A stretch of DNA of 64,000 nucleotides from Psychrobacter sp. UBA3962 (GTDB lineage: Bacteria > Pseudomonadota > Gammaproteobacteria > Pseudomonadales > Moraxellaceae), in NCBI RefSeq assembly GCF_002385225.1, contig NZ_DGDC01000020.1:124035-188034 (forward strand), written 5' to 3'. The position numbers and the translations under genes are program-made. Below, one piece after another: positions 54,297 to 62,616 of the stretch (positions within the stretch are counted from its first letter, which is position 1; each line of letters starts with the position of its first letter). Below the pieces are notes generated by a model. The model had not been told where the DNA came from and made no database searches. It saw only the letters and a program-made list of their open reading frames with translations.

Positions 54297-55148
54297 TTGG
54301 ATCTGTTACTCATATTTAAAGCAATAATCATGGGTATTGTAGAGGGTATTACCGAGTTTTTACCCATATCCAGTACCGGTTATTTAATTTTATCTGCAGA
54401 CCTTATGGGTTTTTGGACTAAAGAAAAAGCAGACCTATTTATTGTGGTTATTCAGCTGGGAGCTATCTTAGCTGTGGTCTATGAATACTGGGGACGCCTG
54501 TGGCATGCCTTAATGGGCTTGATAACCGGTAAATCAGAAGGCCCTAATGCTCTCAGGAACCCTCGTCAGTTGGGGTTGAGTCTCATTGTAGCCACCATCC
54601 CAGTGATGATTGTTGGCTTTACGATGGCCGATCAAATTAAGCAATATTTATTTAACCCTTATATTGTGGCTATCATGCTCATAGTTGGCGGTCTGCTAAT
54701 ATTCTATGTTGAGCGTAAGCCGAAACCGATTGTCGCAGAAGAAGCAGAGGATGTGAGCTTTAAACATGCGCTACTGATTGGTTTGTTTCAGTGTTTGGCC
54801 CTTATTCCAGGCACCTCACGCTCAGGATCTACCATTATCGGTGCACTGTGGTTAGGAGTGTCTCGTAAAGCGGCTGCTGAGTTCTCCTTCTTCTTAGGTA
54901 TTCCCGTTATTATCGGCGCCGGTCTGCTCGATCTGCTGAAGCACAAAGAGGTGCTATCCAGCTCTGAAGATTGGCTGGTTTTGGCTGTGGGCATAGTAGT
55001 GTCATTTATCGTTGCCTTGCTATGTATTCGTTGGCTAGTGGATTGGGTGAGTCGTCGCGACTTTACTATTTTTGCTTGGCTTAGAATCATCACTGGTATC
55101 ATCGTGCTTTTGGTGGCTTGGATTTTTGGCTATACCATCCAAGGCTAG
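54297..55148 (+). CDS. uppP: Undecaprenyl-diphosphatase (UppP/BacA)
   Basis: UppP dephosphorylates undecaprenyl pyrophosphate to recycle the lipid carrier; its overproduction gives bacitracin resistance. The start is TTG 54297 and the 283-aa protein has about eight membrane segments. Motif 1 is EGITEFLPISSTGYLIL, with both conserved Glu and the Ser residues, but with Tyr where most family members have His after STG (E. coli His30). Motif 2 is LIPGTSRSGSTIIGALWLG with the conserved Arg. FSFFLGIPVIIGAGLLDL is also typical. Family identity is secure; the His-to-Tyr change is described as a finding. Confidence 0.94.
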   Translation: MDLLLIFKAIIMGIVEGITEFLPISSTGYLILSADLMGFWTKEKADLFIVVIQLGAILAVVYEYWGRLWHALMGLITGKSEGPNALRNPRQLGLSLIVATIPVMIVGFTMADQIKQYLFNPYIVAIMLIVGGLLIFYVERKPKPIVAEEAEDVSFKHALLIGLFQCLALIPGTSRSGSTIIGALWLGVSRKAAAEFSFFLGIPVIIGAGLLDLLKHKEVLSSSEDWLVLAVGIVVSFIVALLCIRWLVDWVSRRDFTIFAWLRIITGIIVLLVAWIFGYTIQG

Positions 55149-55205
55149 AGCCAGCTAATACAGACTGATACTTTCGATAGCAATAGATAAGGTTACGATA
55201 ACAAA

Positions 55206-56096
55206 ATGAGCCATACAACGGATGTCACTTATGTTCCGGTAGTCCATTCAGTGGCTGTATCTGCTGAAGTAGTGCTTATTGTTCAAAAATTACACCAGTT
55301 GATTGAAGCGAGTGACTTGTCGCTGACACTGCAAGTGACAGCTGTTGATAAGAAGCTGAGCCAAAAGATGCGTCAGCAGCTAAGTGATCAGTACCAGACT
55401 CCGCTATTTATTATTGATGACAAGCTACAGCTGTCGCTGCTAACCCATCAGATTAGTGTGGCGCCAGATTGGAAGAGTTTACAGCGCCGGGTGGTGAGTG
55501 CGGGCCGAAAGTCAGAGTTATTGCTCCAGGCTTGTAAGCTCACTGATAAAAGCCAGGTGCTTGATGCCACTGCAGGCTTTGGTCATGATAGCTTGATCCT
55601 TGCCAGCACCGGAGCCCAAGTAACTTTGCTAGAGCGTAATCCTTTAATGGCATTGCTGCTGATGTATGAGCAGCAGCTGATGTCACAGCAAGCCAATTGG
55701 CAAAAATTAATGGCCAGATTAAAGGTAATATGCGCAGACTCTGCTCAGTTTATGGAGACGCTGTCTTTTGCAAGGCAAAAAGGACCAGCATTAAATACTT
55801 CAGCTTATGATGTGGTTTACTTAGACCCTATGTTCCCTGAAAATAGCTATGAGAATATGGCGACAGGCAAAGGAGCCAAAGTAGGCAAGCACATGCAGGC
55901 CTTACATCACATAGCTCAGCCGCCAGATCTAGAGGAAGAGCAAAAGCTGTTAAATCTAGCTTTAAATACGGTGGTGCCAGGTGGCAGAGTGGTGGTAAAG
56001 AGACCGGCATCCGCTCCGTTGTTTGCTCAGTCCAGTCCAGATGAAAGCTGGCACAATGATGTCCTGCGATTTGATGCTTATTTTAATCTAGTTTAG
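55206..56096 (+). CDS. rsmJ: 16S rRNA (guanine-1516 N2)-methyltransferase
   Basis: RsmJ (YhiQ) methylates G1516 of 16S rRNA with SAM. The 296-aa protein has a variable N-terminal third, then DWKSLQRRVVSAGRKSELLL, the SAM-binding motif VLDATAGFGHDSLILASTGA, VTLLERNPLMALLL, and the catalytic DxxF/P motif VVYLDPMFPENSYENM. GGRVVVKRPASAPLFA closes the domain. Somewhat longer than E. coli RsmJ (250) because of the N-terminal part and an Asp/Pro insertion. It lies 57 bases after uppP on the same strand. Confidence 0.93.
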   Translation: MSHTTDVTYVPVVHSVAVSAEVVLIVQKLHQLIEASDLSLTLQVTAVDKKLSQKMRQQLSDQYQTPLFIIDDKLQLSLLTHQISVAPDWKSLQRRVVSAGRKSELLLQACKLTDKSQVLDATAGFGHDSLILASTGAQVTLLERNPLMALLLMYEQQLMSQQANWQKLMARLKVICADSAQFMETLSFARQKGPALNTSAYDVVYLDPMFPENSYENMATGKGAKVGKHMQALHHIAQPPDLEEEQKLLNLALNTVVPGGRVVVKRPASAPLFAQSSPDESWHNDVLRFDAYFNLV

Positions 56097-56252
56097 ATTC
56101 AGCTTAAGAGTCTAATAGTAAATTGATGACTTACGGTGTCTACAGTCTTATAAAGCCGCTAACCTTTAAGATTTCTGATATTCCAAACTAATTCATTAGG
56201 ACTTACTAAAATTAGGTATAAATGATAAGCTAGCTGAAATTAAACGCTCTCT

Positions 56253-56951
56253 ATGAGTAACTCTGACATAAGTAACTTTGACTCAATCATGACTCAATCA
56301 TCATTACAGCCGAATAAAGAAGCCAGTATTTTTAATCTGCCAAACAATTTAACCATAGCTCGTATTGCTATGATTCCGTTATTTGTGGCAATTGCATACT
56401 GGCCTCCTGCACTGGGCATTGGGGTTCCGATGATTTCGGACAATGCCATTGCCAACATTGGCATGAACATGGATGCTTTTAGCGACAGTATGTTCCGGCA
56501 TTTGTTGTTAACATTATTATTTGTCCTTGCTGCCATTACCGATTGGTTAGATGGCTATTTGGCCCGTAAGATGAATATTGTTTCTGCATTTGGCCGATTT
56601 CTAGACCCTGTTGCAGATAAGCTCATGGTCGCCGCAGCATTGATTGTTTTGGTTCAATGGCATCCGAATATCATTATGTCGATCGCCGCCATTGTGATTA
56701 TCTCGCGTGAAATTGCGGTGTCAGCGTTACGTGAGTGGATGGCAGAATTAGGAGCCCGTACCAGTGTGGCGGTATCTTATGTGGGTAAACTAAAAACTAC
56801 TTTCCAGATGGTAGCGATTACCGTCTTATTATTGAACGTTGAGTCTTTACAGACGATTGGCTATATCTTAATGGTTGCCGCTGTGGTGTTAACCCTATGG
56901 TCGATGATGATCTATATGAGAGCGGCTTGGCCTTATCTAAAACAGAACTAA
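56253..56951 (+). CDS. pgsA: CDP-diacylglycerol-glycerol-3-phosphate 3-phosphatidyltransferase
   Basis: PgsA makes phosphatidylglycerol phosphate in the inner membrane. The 232-aa protein has a short hydrophilic N-terminus, then FNLPNNLTIARIAMIPLFVA and the CDP-alcohol phosphotransferase motif DWLDGYLARKMNIVSAFGR, continued by FLDPVADKL, which supplies the DG(x)2AR(x)nG(x)3D(x)3D pattern. Several hydrophobic segments follow. An insertion of about 35 residues between the first and second segments (SDNAIANIGMNMDAFSDSMF) is unusual compared with E. coli PgsA (182 aa). ATG 56289 is an alternative start. A terminator follows. Confidence 0.95.
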   Translation: MSNSDISNFDSIMTQSSLQPNKEASIFNLPNNLTIARIAMIPLFVAIAYWPPALGIGVPMISDNAIANIGMNMDAFSDSMFRHLLLTLLFVLAAITDWLDGYLARKMNIVSAFGRFLDPVADKLMVAAALIVLVQWHPNIIMSIAAIVIISREIAVSALREWMAELGARTSVAVSYVGKLKTTFQMVAITVLLLNVESLQTIGYILMVAAVVLTLWSMMIYMRAAWPYLKQN

Positions 56952-56974
56952 TTTAATGCTAACGAATACTAAAT

Positions 56975-57010
56975 AAAAAACGCCCTAACTTTGACAGTAG
57001 GGCGTTTTTT
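56975..57010 (+). terminator. Intrinsic terminator after pgsA
   Basis: AAAAAACGCCCTA (56975-56987) pairs with TAGGGCGTTTTTT (56998-57010) around a 10-base loop. Confidence 0.9.
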
Positions 57011-57149
57011 ATTGTGACTTTAATTTAATTTTTAAAGCTAACTCTAATGAGCTTAAAAGGCAGTTTGCTAGAGTAAAGGGTTTGATAATCAGTACAGTAT
57101 TTCAGTGTTCTGAAACCCTTTTTTAAATTAGGCTTTCATTTGTCAAAAA

Positions 57150-57647
57150 TTAGTCAAATTCAACAGAGCCATTTTCACCTAGACTGTCTGCCACTTTACC
57201 ATCTTGCAGGGCAGCAGCGACCAATTTTGCTGCATTGACTACGCCACTACCACTACGCCAGAACTCAGCACCATTTGGGACTACTTTAATTAACTGTACA
57301 TTTTCATCTTCTTTGCCATGCTCATAAAAAGCATTATAAATAGGCGACCACAATTCATCTAATTTGGCTTGGTCATCAATTAATTTAGCCTCGCCATTGA
57401 TAGAAACGTAATCTTTACTGTCTTGGCTAACATAAGAAAGGTTTACTTGAGCATTGTTTTTAATATTAGCAACCGCCTCAGTGCTTTTATCGCCAATGAA
57501 CCAGATTTCACGAGCTCCAAGACTGGTTTCGCTGGTGGTCATCGGGCAGGCGTGCAAGTGTCCTTCGTTAGTGATGGTGGTCATCATAGCAAATTTAACA
57601 TCTTTAACGATCTCACGAATAGTATCTATCTGATCTTGTTTACTCAT
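57150..57647 (-). CDS. Pyridoxamine 5'-phosphate oxidase-like protein (general stress protein family)
   Basis: The product is a 165-aa split-barrel flavin-binding protein. Signatures of the general stress protein 26-type PNPOx family are KFAMMTTITNEGHLHACPMT, REIWFIGDKSTEAVANIKNN, VNLSYVSQDSKDYVSINGEA and WSPIYNAFYEHGKEDENVQL, then PNGAEFWRSG. A role in FMN- or F420-like redox chemistry or stress response is possible; no substrate is known. AAAGGAAAT lies before its ATG on the minus strand. It stands alone and diverges from purL. Confidence 0.87.
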   Translation of the reverse strand: MSKQDQIDTIREIVKDVKFAMMTTITNEGHLHACPMTTSETSLGAREIWFIGDKSTEAVANIKNNAQVNLSYVSQDSKDYVSINGEAKLIDDQAKLDELWSPIYNAFYEHGKEDENVQLIKVVPNGAEFWRSGSGVVNAAKLVAAALQDGKVADSLGENGSVEFD

Positions 57648-58151
57648 TTTTATTTCCTTTTAATGATTCGAATTTATTGTATTGAATGCTGTTGAAAGCA
57701 TTTTTTATAGTCGACTTTCATAATAAGTCGATGGGAAATAAATGAACACGTTGAAAGTGTAAGAGATGAAGACAGTTTGTAAACAGTCAGCCGTTTTAGT
57801 TAATTCTAGTAAGTAAATCTTTTTGCCAAATCATAATTGAGAGAAATAAAAGATTAATAAACACAGATTTGGCAGTGACTTATAAAAATGAATTATCAAA
57901 ACTGTAGAAAAGTTATTTTTAGTTGGCAAAAGCGAGGTAAAGATAGTGGTTCTATGCCACGTTTCAGCCAAGTTCTTGCTATAATAGCGGCTAATTAAAT
58001 CGGCTTTTTGCTCGATTGGGTGGTTATCCCTCCAAAAGTAACCAAATAAGTGTGACACTGAGCATTTTTTGTCTCGTTTCACATTCACATAATATTGAAG
58101 TTTATTTTCTTAATACTTTTCTTCCCTCTTAGATACTGCGGAAATTGCCTT
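57648..58151. other. Divergent spacer between the PNPOx-like gene and purL
   Basis: This stretch of 504 bases carries the purL promoter (TATAAT at 57980-57985) and a presumed leader of about 160 bases. I see no purine riboswitch or PurR operator that I can defend. A GGTTA/TAACC pair at about 58023-58044 is the only small hairpin. The upstream frame from TTG 58095 is in phase with purL but gives MKFIFLILFFPLRYCGN, which is not conserved in PurL. Confidence 0.45.
57977..57985 (+). promoter_or_regulatory. Extended -10 promoter of purL
   Basis: TGCTATAAT (TG at 57977-57978, TATAAT at 57980-57985), same form as the one upstream of ibaG. The predicted start near 57992 leaves a long leader before ATG 58152. 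Confidence 0.5.
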
Positions 58152-61100
58152 ATGATGACCCTCGCTGGACACCGTTTTTTAACCGAGTTTAAAACCAATC
58201 AACTGATTGAGCAGTTAAATAGCCAAGCGGCGTTAAAAGTGACTGGCATTGACACTCAACAAGTGTATGTCCTATCGCGTGACCTTAACGATGCAGAGCG
58301 TAAAAAGGCCTTGGATTTATTAAATCAAGGCGAGGAAGTAGACCAAATTACAGCGACACAAGGGCAGTGCCAAGTCATTGTTAGTCCTAGATTTGGTACG
58401 ATTTCGCCTTGGTCTAGTAAGGCAACAGATATCTTTAATAACTGTGATCTTGATGTTGAGCGTGTTGAGCGCGTCATCGTTTTCACCTTAACGGGCGACA
58501 ATTTACCTGCGAAACTGCCAAAAGAAGCTGAGCAAATTTTGCATGACCGCATGACTCAAAGCTTGGTTTATGAGTTTGCTAAGCTAGAGCAGCTGTTTGA
58601 TGATCACAGCCCAGCCCGTCTAAATCATATTGACGTGATTGGGGAAGGGCGTGCGGCATTGGAAGCTGCCAACCAAGAGTTTGGTTTCGCTTTATCTAGT
58701 GAAGATATCGATTATTTAATGACTGCTTACGTTGACGAGTTAAAACGTAACCCAACTGACGTAGAGCTTATGATGTTTGCTCAAGCCAACTCAGAGCATT
58801 GCCGTCATAAAATCTTCAACTCAGAGTGGACCATTGATGGTGAGGTTCAGCCAAAATCATTGTTTAAAATGATTCGTAACACCCATGAGAAAAATCCTCA
58901 AGGTATTTTATCAGCGTATAAAGACAACGCTGCGGTAATGGAAGGCTTTGAAGCTCAGCGTTTCTATCCACTACCTACCGTACAATTGGGTGGCTCATTA
59001 GGGGACGACGCATTATCTACTGAAATGCATCAGTATGGCTTCCATAACGAAAACATCGATATCTTGATGAAAGTTGAGACTCATAACCACCCAACAGCGA
59101 TTGCTCCTTATGCCGGTGCTTCAACAGGCGCTGGTGGTGAGATTCGTGATGAAGGGGCAACCGGCCGTGGTGGTAAGCCAAAAGCAGGTTTGACTGGCTT
59201 TAACGTCTCGCATCTACATCTACCAGACATGCCAGAGAAGTGGGAGCAGTCAGGTCAAGTAAGCACTAAAGACTACGGTAAGCCCGATCGTATGGCCTCA
59301 AGCTTAGAGATTATGACCGAAGCACCTTTAGGTTCTGCTAACTTCTCAAACGAGTTTGGTCGTCCTAACTTATGTGGTTACTTCCGCTCATTCCAATTGG
59401 ATACCAGTAAAGAACAAGATGGTAGCGAGATGCGCGGTTACCACAAGCCTATTATGATTGCCGGTGGTTACGGTAACATCAAGCGTAACTTGGTTGAGAA
59501 AAATGGCATCCAAGAAGGTGATTTATTAATTGTACTAGGTGGCCCAGCAATGCAAATTGGTCTGGGTGGGGGTGCAGCTTCCTCTGTAGATAGTGGTGAG
59601 TTGGACGAAGGTTTAGACTTCGCTTCTGTACAGCGTGATAACGCTGAGATGGAGCGTCGTTGTCAGGAAGTTATCGATCGCTGCTGGTCTTTGGCCGGTG
59701 ATGATGTTGAAAGCAGTAACTCTGGCAAAGATGGTAACCCAATCGTGTCTATCCATGACGTGGGTGCAGGTGGCTTATCGAATGCTATGCCTGAGCTGGT
59801 GGATGACCATGACATGGGAGCTCACTTAAATTTACGCCGCATTCCTTCGCTAGAAGCAGGCATGTCACCTATGGCTATTTGGTCAAATGAGGCGCAAGAG
59901 CGTTATGTCTTGGCCATTCGCCCAGAAAGCGAAGAACTATTTGATGCTATCTGTAAACGTGAGCGTTGCCCGTACGCTATTTTGGGAACAGCGACCACAA
60001 TCCGTCAGTTAAAAGTAGATGACGACTTATTGGAAGATCAACCAGTAGATATGCCAATGCAGGTATTGCTGGGTGGTACGCCACAAATGAAACGTTCATT
60101 TGAGCGTAGTGAGCCACAGCTGAGAGCATTAGATTTATCAGCGACTGAGCTAGCAGAGGCGGTGCATGATGTGTTACGTCACCCAACCGTAGCCAGTAAA
60201 TCTTTCTTAATCAGTATTGGTGACCGTTCTATCACCGGTATGGTCACGCAAGATCAGTATGTGGGCCGTTATCAAGTGCCTGTGGCAGACTGCGCTGTGA
60301 CTAGCTCTGGTTTACTGTCAGATACTGGTGAAGCGATGAGTGTCGGTGAGCGTCCGCCTGTGGCTCTGATTAACCCAGCCGCTTCAGCACGCTTGGCAGT
60401 GGCCGAAGCCATTACCAACATTGCTGGGGCTCGTATTGATAAGATTTCTGATATTACCTTGTCGGCAAACTGGATGGCAGCTTGTGGTGAGGACAAAGAA
60501 GATGAAGCTCTATTTGATGCGGTTTACGCCATCGGTGAAGAGTTATGTCCAGCTTTAGGAATTGCTATTCCGGTAGGTAAAGACTCATTGTCTATGCGTG
60601 CTGGCTGGACAGATGAAGACGGCGATAAGGCCGTTGTTAGCCCAATGAGCTTAGTGGTTACTGCTTTTGCTCCAGTACAAGATGTGAACAAGACCTTAAC
60701 CCCAGATCTTAAAAATGCAGATTCAGCATTGTATCGTTTGGATTTATCAAAAGGTCAGTTCCGTTTGGGTGGTTCAATCCTAGCTCAAACTCAAAGCCAG
60801 CTAGGCAATGAATGCCCAGACTTAGCCAGTCCAGAAGACTTGATTAACTTCTTTAACTTTATTCAAGCGGGTAATGAGCAAGGCGTTATCAGTGCTTATC
60901 ACGATATCGGTGATGGTGGCTTGTTGGCGACTGTGGCAGAGATGCAATTCACCAACCGTTTGGCAATCAACCTAAATCTAACCGATGACAATCTATTGGG
61001 TCAGTTATTTAGCGAGGAATTAGGCGCTGTTATTCAGGTATTGCCTGAGCATGTGGAAGCAGTAATGGCATTGGCGGATGAGCATAATGTCGCTGATATG

Positions 61101-62165
61101 CTAAGCCTTGTGGGTCAAACTATTGAGACGCCAGTAGGCGGTGCTAACCAAGATAAACTAACTATTATCACCCCATCACACCAAGGTGATAATGCGCTAG
61201 TATTTAACCGTAGTGATCTACAGCAAACTTGGACTCAAGTAAGTTATCAAATTGCTAAGCGCCGTGATAACCCGGAATGTGTGCAACAAGAATTTGACTT
61301 GATTGCGGATCCTAACCATCATGGTCTGATTGCTCAAGCCAACTTTGACTTAAACCAAAAAGTCGAGGAGCCTTATTTAGAGAGCCGTCCTAATAAACCA
61401 AAAGTGGCTATCTTACGTGAGCAGGGCGTTAACGGTCAGTTAGAGATGGCGGCAGGATTTGAGCGCGCTGGTTTTGATGCTGTAGACGTGCATATGAGCG
61501 ATCTGCTTGAAGGCCGTATCGATTTACGGGACTTCAATGGCTTAGTGGCTTGTGGTGGCTTTAGTTATGGTGACGTATTGGGCGCTGGCTCTGGTTGGGC
61601 CAACTCAATCTTGTTCCATGACGAATTACGTATGCAGTTCGTCCGCTTCTTTACCCGTCCAGATACCTTTAGTCTAGGCGTGTGTAACGGTTGTCAGATG
61701 ATGGCACAGTTAAAAGACTTAATTCCAGGTGCCGAGAACTTCCCACGTTTCACTTACAACGAGTCAGCTCGTTTTGAAGCGCGTACTGTGAACGTGAAGA
61801 TTGAACGCACTAAGTCTATCTTGTTGAAAGGCATGCAAGACAGTATCTTGCCGATTGCGGTGGCTCATGGTGAAGGTTTCGCGACCTTAAATGAGACAGA
61901 TATTGAAGGTATGGCAAACCACGGTCAAATTGCGATGCGCTATGTTGACAGCCAAGGCAAGCCTACTGAGACTTACCCGTTGAACCCGAACGGTTCTATT
62001 GGTGGGGTAACCGGTGTTTGTAGTACCGACGGTCGTGTGACATTAATGATGCCACACCCTGAGCGTAACTTACGTGCGATCAACCACAGTTGGAAGCCAG
62101 AAGACTGGAGCGAGGACGGCGCATGGATGCGTATGTTCCGTAACGCTCGTGCTTGGTTACGCTAG
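58152..62165 (+). CDS. purL: Phosphoribosylformylglycinamidine synthase
   Basis: PurL converts FGAR to FGAM with glutamine and ATP in purine synthesis. I place the start at ATG 58152 (MMTLAGHRFLTEFK), which lines up with the MM-start of other gammaproteobacterial PurL proteins; the TTG at 58095 would add 19 unlikely residues. The product has 1337 aa, the usual large single-chain form. Landmarks: AQANSEHCRHKIFNSEWTID, KVETHNHPTAIAPYAGASTG, LGGGAASSVDSGELDEGLDF, VSIHDVGAGGLSNAMPELVD, VGKDSLSMRAGW, and the C-terminal glutaminase with Cys1178 in LGVCNGCQMMAQL and HPERNLRA. A terminator follows, and beyond it the composition changes. Confidence 0.97.
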   Translation: MMTLAGHRFLTEFKTNQLIEQLNSQAALKVTGIDTQQVYVLSRDLNDAERKKALDLLNQGEEVDQITATQGQCQVIVSPRFGTISPWSSKATDIFNNCDLDVERVERVIVFTLTGDNLPAKLPKEAEQILHDRMTQSLVYEFAKLEQLFDDHSPARLNHIDVIGEGRAALEAANQEFGFALSSEDIDYLMTAYVDELKRNPTDVELMMFAQANSEHCRHKIFNSEWTIDGEVQPKSLFKMIRNTHEKNPQGILSAYKDNAAVMEGFEAQRFYPLPTVQLGGSLGDDALSTEMHQYGFHNENIDILMKVETHNHPTAIAPYAGASTGAGGEIRDEGATGRGGKPKAGLTGFNVSHLHLPDMPEKWEQSGQVSTKDYGKPDRMASSLEIMTEAPLGSANFSNEFGRPNLCGYFRSFQLDTSKEQDGSEMRGYHKPIMIAGGYGNIKRNLVEKNGIQEGDLLIVLGGPAMQIGLGGGAASSVDSGELDEGLDFASVQRDNAEMERRCQEVIDRCWSLAGDDVESSNSGKDGNPIVSIHDVGAGGLSNAMPELVDDHDMGAHLNLRRIPSLEAGMSPMAIWSNEAQERYVLAIRPESEELFDAICKRERCPYAILGTATTIRQLKVDDDLLEDQPVDMPMQVLLGGTPQMKRSFERSEPQLRALDLSATELAEAVHDVLRHPTVASKSFLISIGDRSITGMVTQDQYVGRYQVPVADCAVTSSGLLSDTGEAMSVGERPPVALINPAASARLAVAEAITNIAGARIDKISDITLSANWMAACGEDKEDEALFDAVYAIGEELCPALGIAIPVGKDSLSMRAGWTDEDGDKAVVSPMSLVVTAFAPVQDVNKTLTPDLKNADSALYRLDLSKGQFRLGGSILAQTQSQLGNECPDLASPEDLINFFNFIQAGNEQGVISAYHDIGDGGLLATVAEMQFTNRLAINLNLTDDNLLGQLFSEELGAVIQVLPEHVEAVMALADEHNVADMLSLVGQTIETPVGGANQDKLTIITPSHQGDNALVFNRSDLQQTWTQVSYQIAKRRDNPECVQQEFDLIADPNHHGLIAQANFDLNQKVEEPYLESRPNKPKVAILREQGVNGQLEMAAGFERAGFDAVDVHMSDLLEGRIDLRDFNGLVACGGFSYGDVLGAGSGWANSILFHDELRMQFVRFFTRPDTFSLGVCNGCQMMAQLKDLIPGAENFPRFTYNESARFEARTVNVKIERTKSILLKGMQDSILPIAVAHGEGFATLNETDIEGMANHGQIAMRYVDSQGKPTETYPLNPNGSIGGVTGVCSTDGRVTLMMPHPERNLRAINHSWKPEDWSEDGAWMRMFRNARAWLR

Positions 62166-62195
62166 TCGTAAAATAACGTAAATTTGGAAATTTAT

Positions 62196-62228
62196 AAAAG
62201 GTGAGTCACTTAGTGGCTCACCTTTTTT
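62196..62228 (+). terminator. Intrinsic terminator after purL
   Basis: AAAAGGTGAGTCACT (62196-62210) pairs with AGTGGCTCACCTTTT (62212-62226) with one wobble, followed by T. It marks the left border of the AT-rich accessory segment. Confidence 0.88.
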
Positions 62229-62379
62229 ATTGCCAACATGTTTTATATACATTTTTTTAAAAAATGTAAATTATATGAATTTATTTATAGATATTTACTA
62301 CAAAAATGATATATTAACTATATATACCATTATGTAGTGAATAATTTTTCTATATGAAAATATTGGAGTAATTGTTATT
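62229..62379. other. AT-rich start of accessory region
   Basis: These 151 bases are almost pure A/T (for example ATATATTAACTATATATACC around 62309-62328). They should hold the promoter of the two genes that follow, but the composition makes any -35/-10 choice arbitrary. No att-like repeat or integrase is visible inside the window. Confidence 0.4.
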
Positions 62380-62604
62380 ATGAAAAATGATCGTAGAGAT
62401 AGGTTCGAGCGTGTAGCATCAAAGCGAGTTGAAAGAGTTATAAATGATATTAGATTGTTATCAAACTGTTCTAATACAAATAACTATGAGTATACAAGTT
62501 CTGATGTAGATAAGATGTTGAAAGCTATTAAAGAAGAGTTGAAATTGCTTGAAGCAGCATACAAAACTGGTGTAAGAGATTCAAATGAAGGGTTTAGATT
62601 TTAA
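62380..62604 (+). CDS. Small helical protein, first gene of the accessory pair
   Basis: The product is a 74-aa protein, highly charged (RRDRFERVASKRVERVINDI) and probably two or three helices. The central motif LLSNCSNTNNYEYTSSDVDK is distinctive. From memory, similar small proteins with an Arg-rich helix followed by NCSN..NYEYT..D occur in front of defence- or modification-related genes in other bacteria, but I cannot name a family. TGGAG lies upstream of the ATG. The stop is 12 bases before the next start, which has AAAGGAA inside the gap, so the two genes are translated from one message. It could be a regulator or accessory subunit; function unknown. Confidence 0.75.
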   Translation: MKNDRRDRFERVASKRVERVINDIRLLSNCSNTNNYEYTSSDVDKMLKAIKEELKLLEAAYKTGVRDSNEGFRF

Positions 62605-62616
62605 AAGGAAATTGTT

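Noticed and set aside
57831..58088. Minus-strand reading frame of 85 codons upstream of purL
   Set aside because: It overlaps the purL promoter and leader, and has no good start signal.
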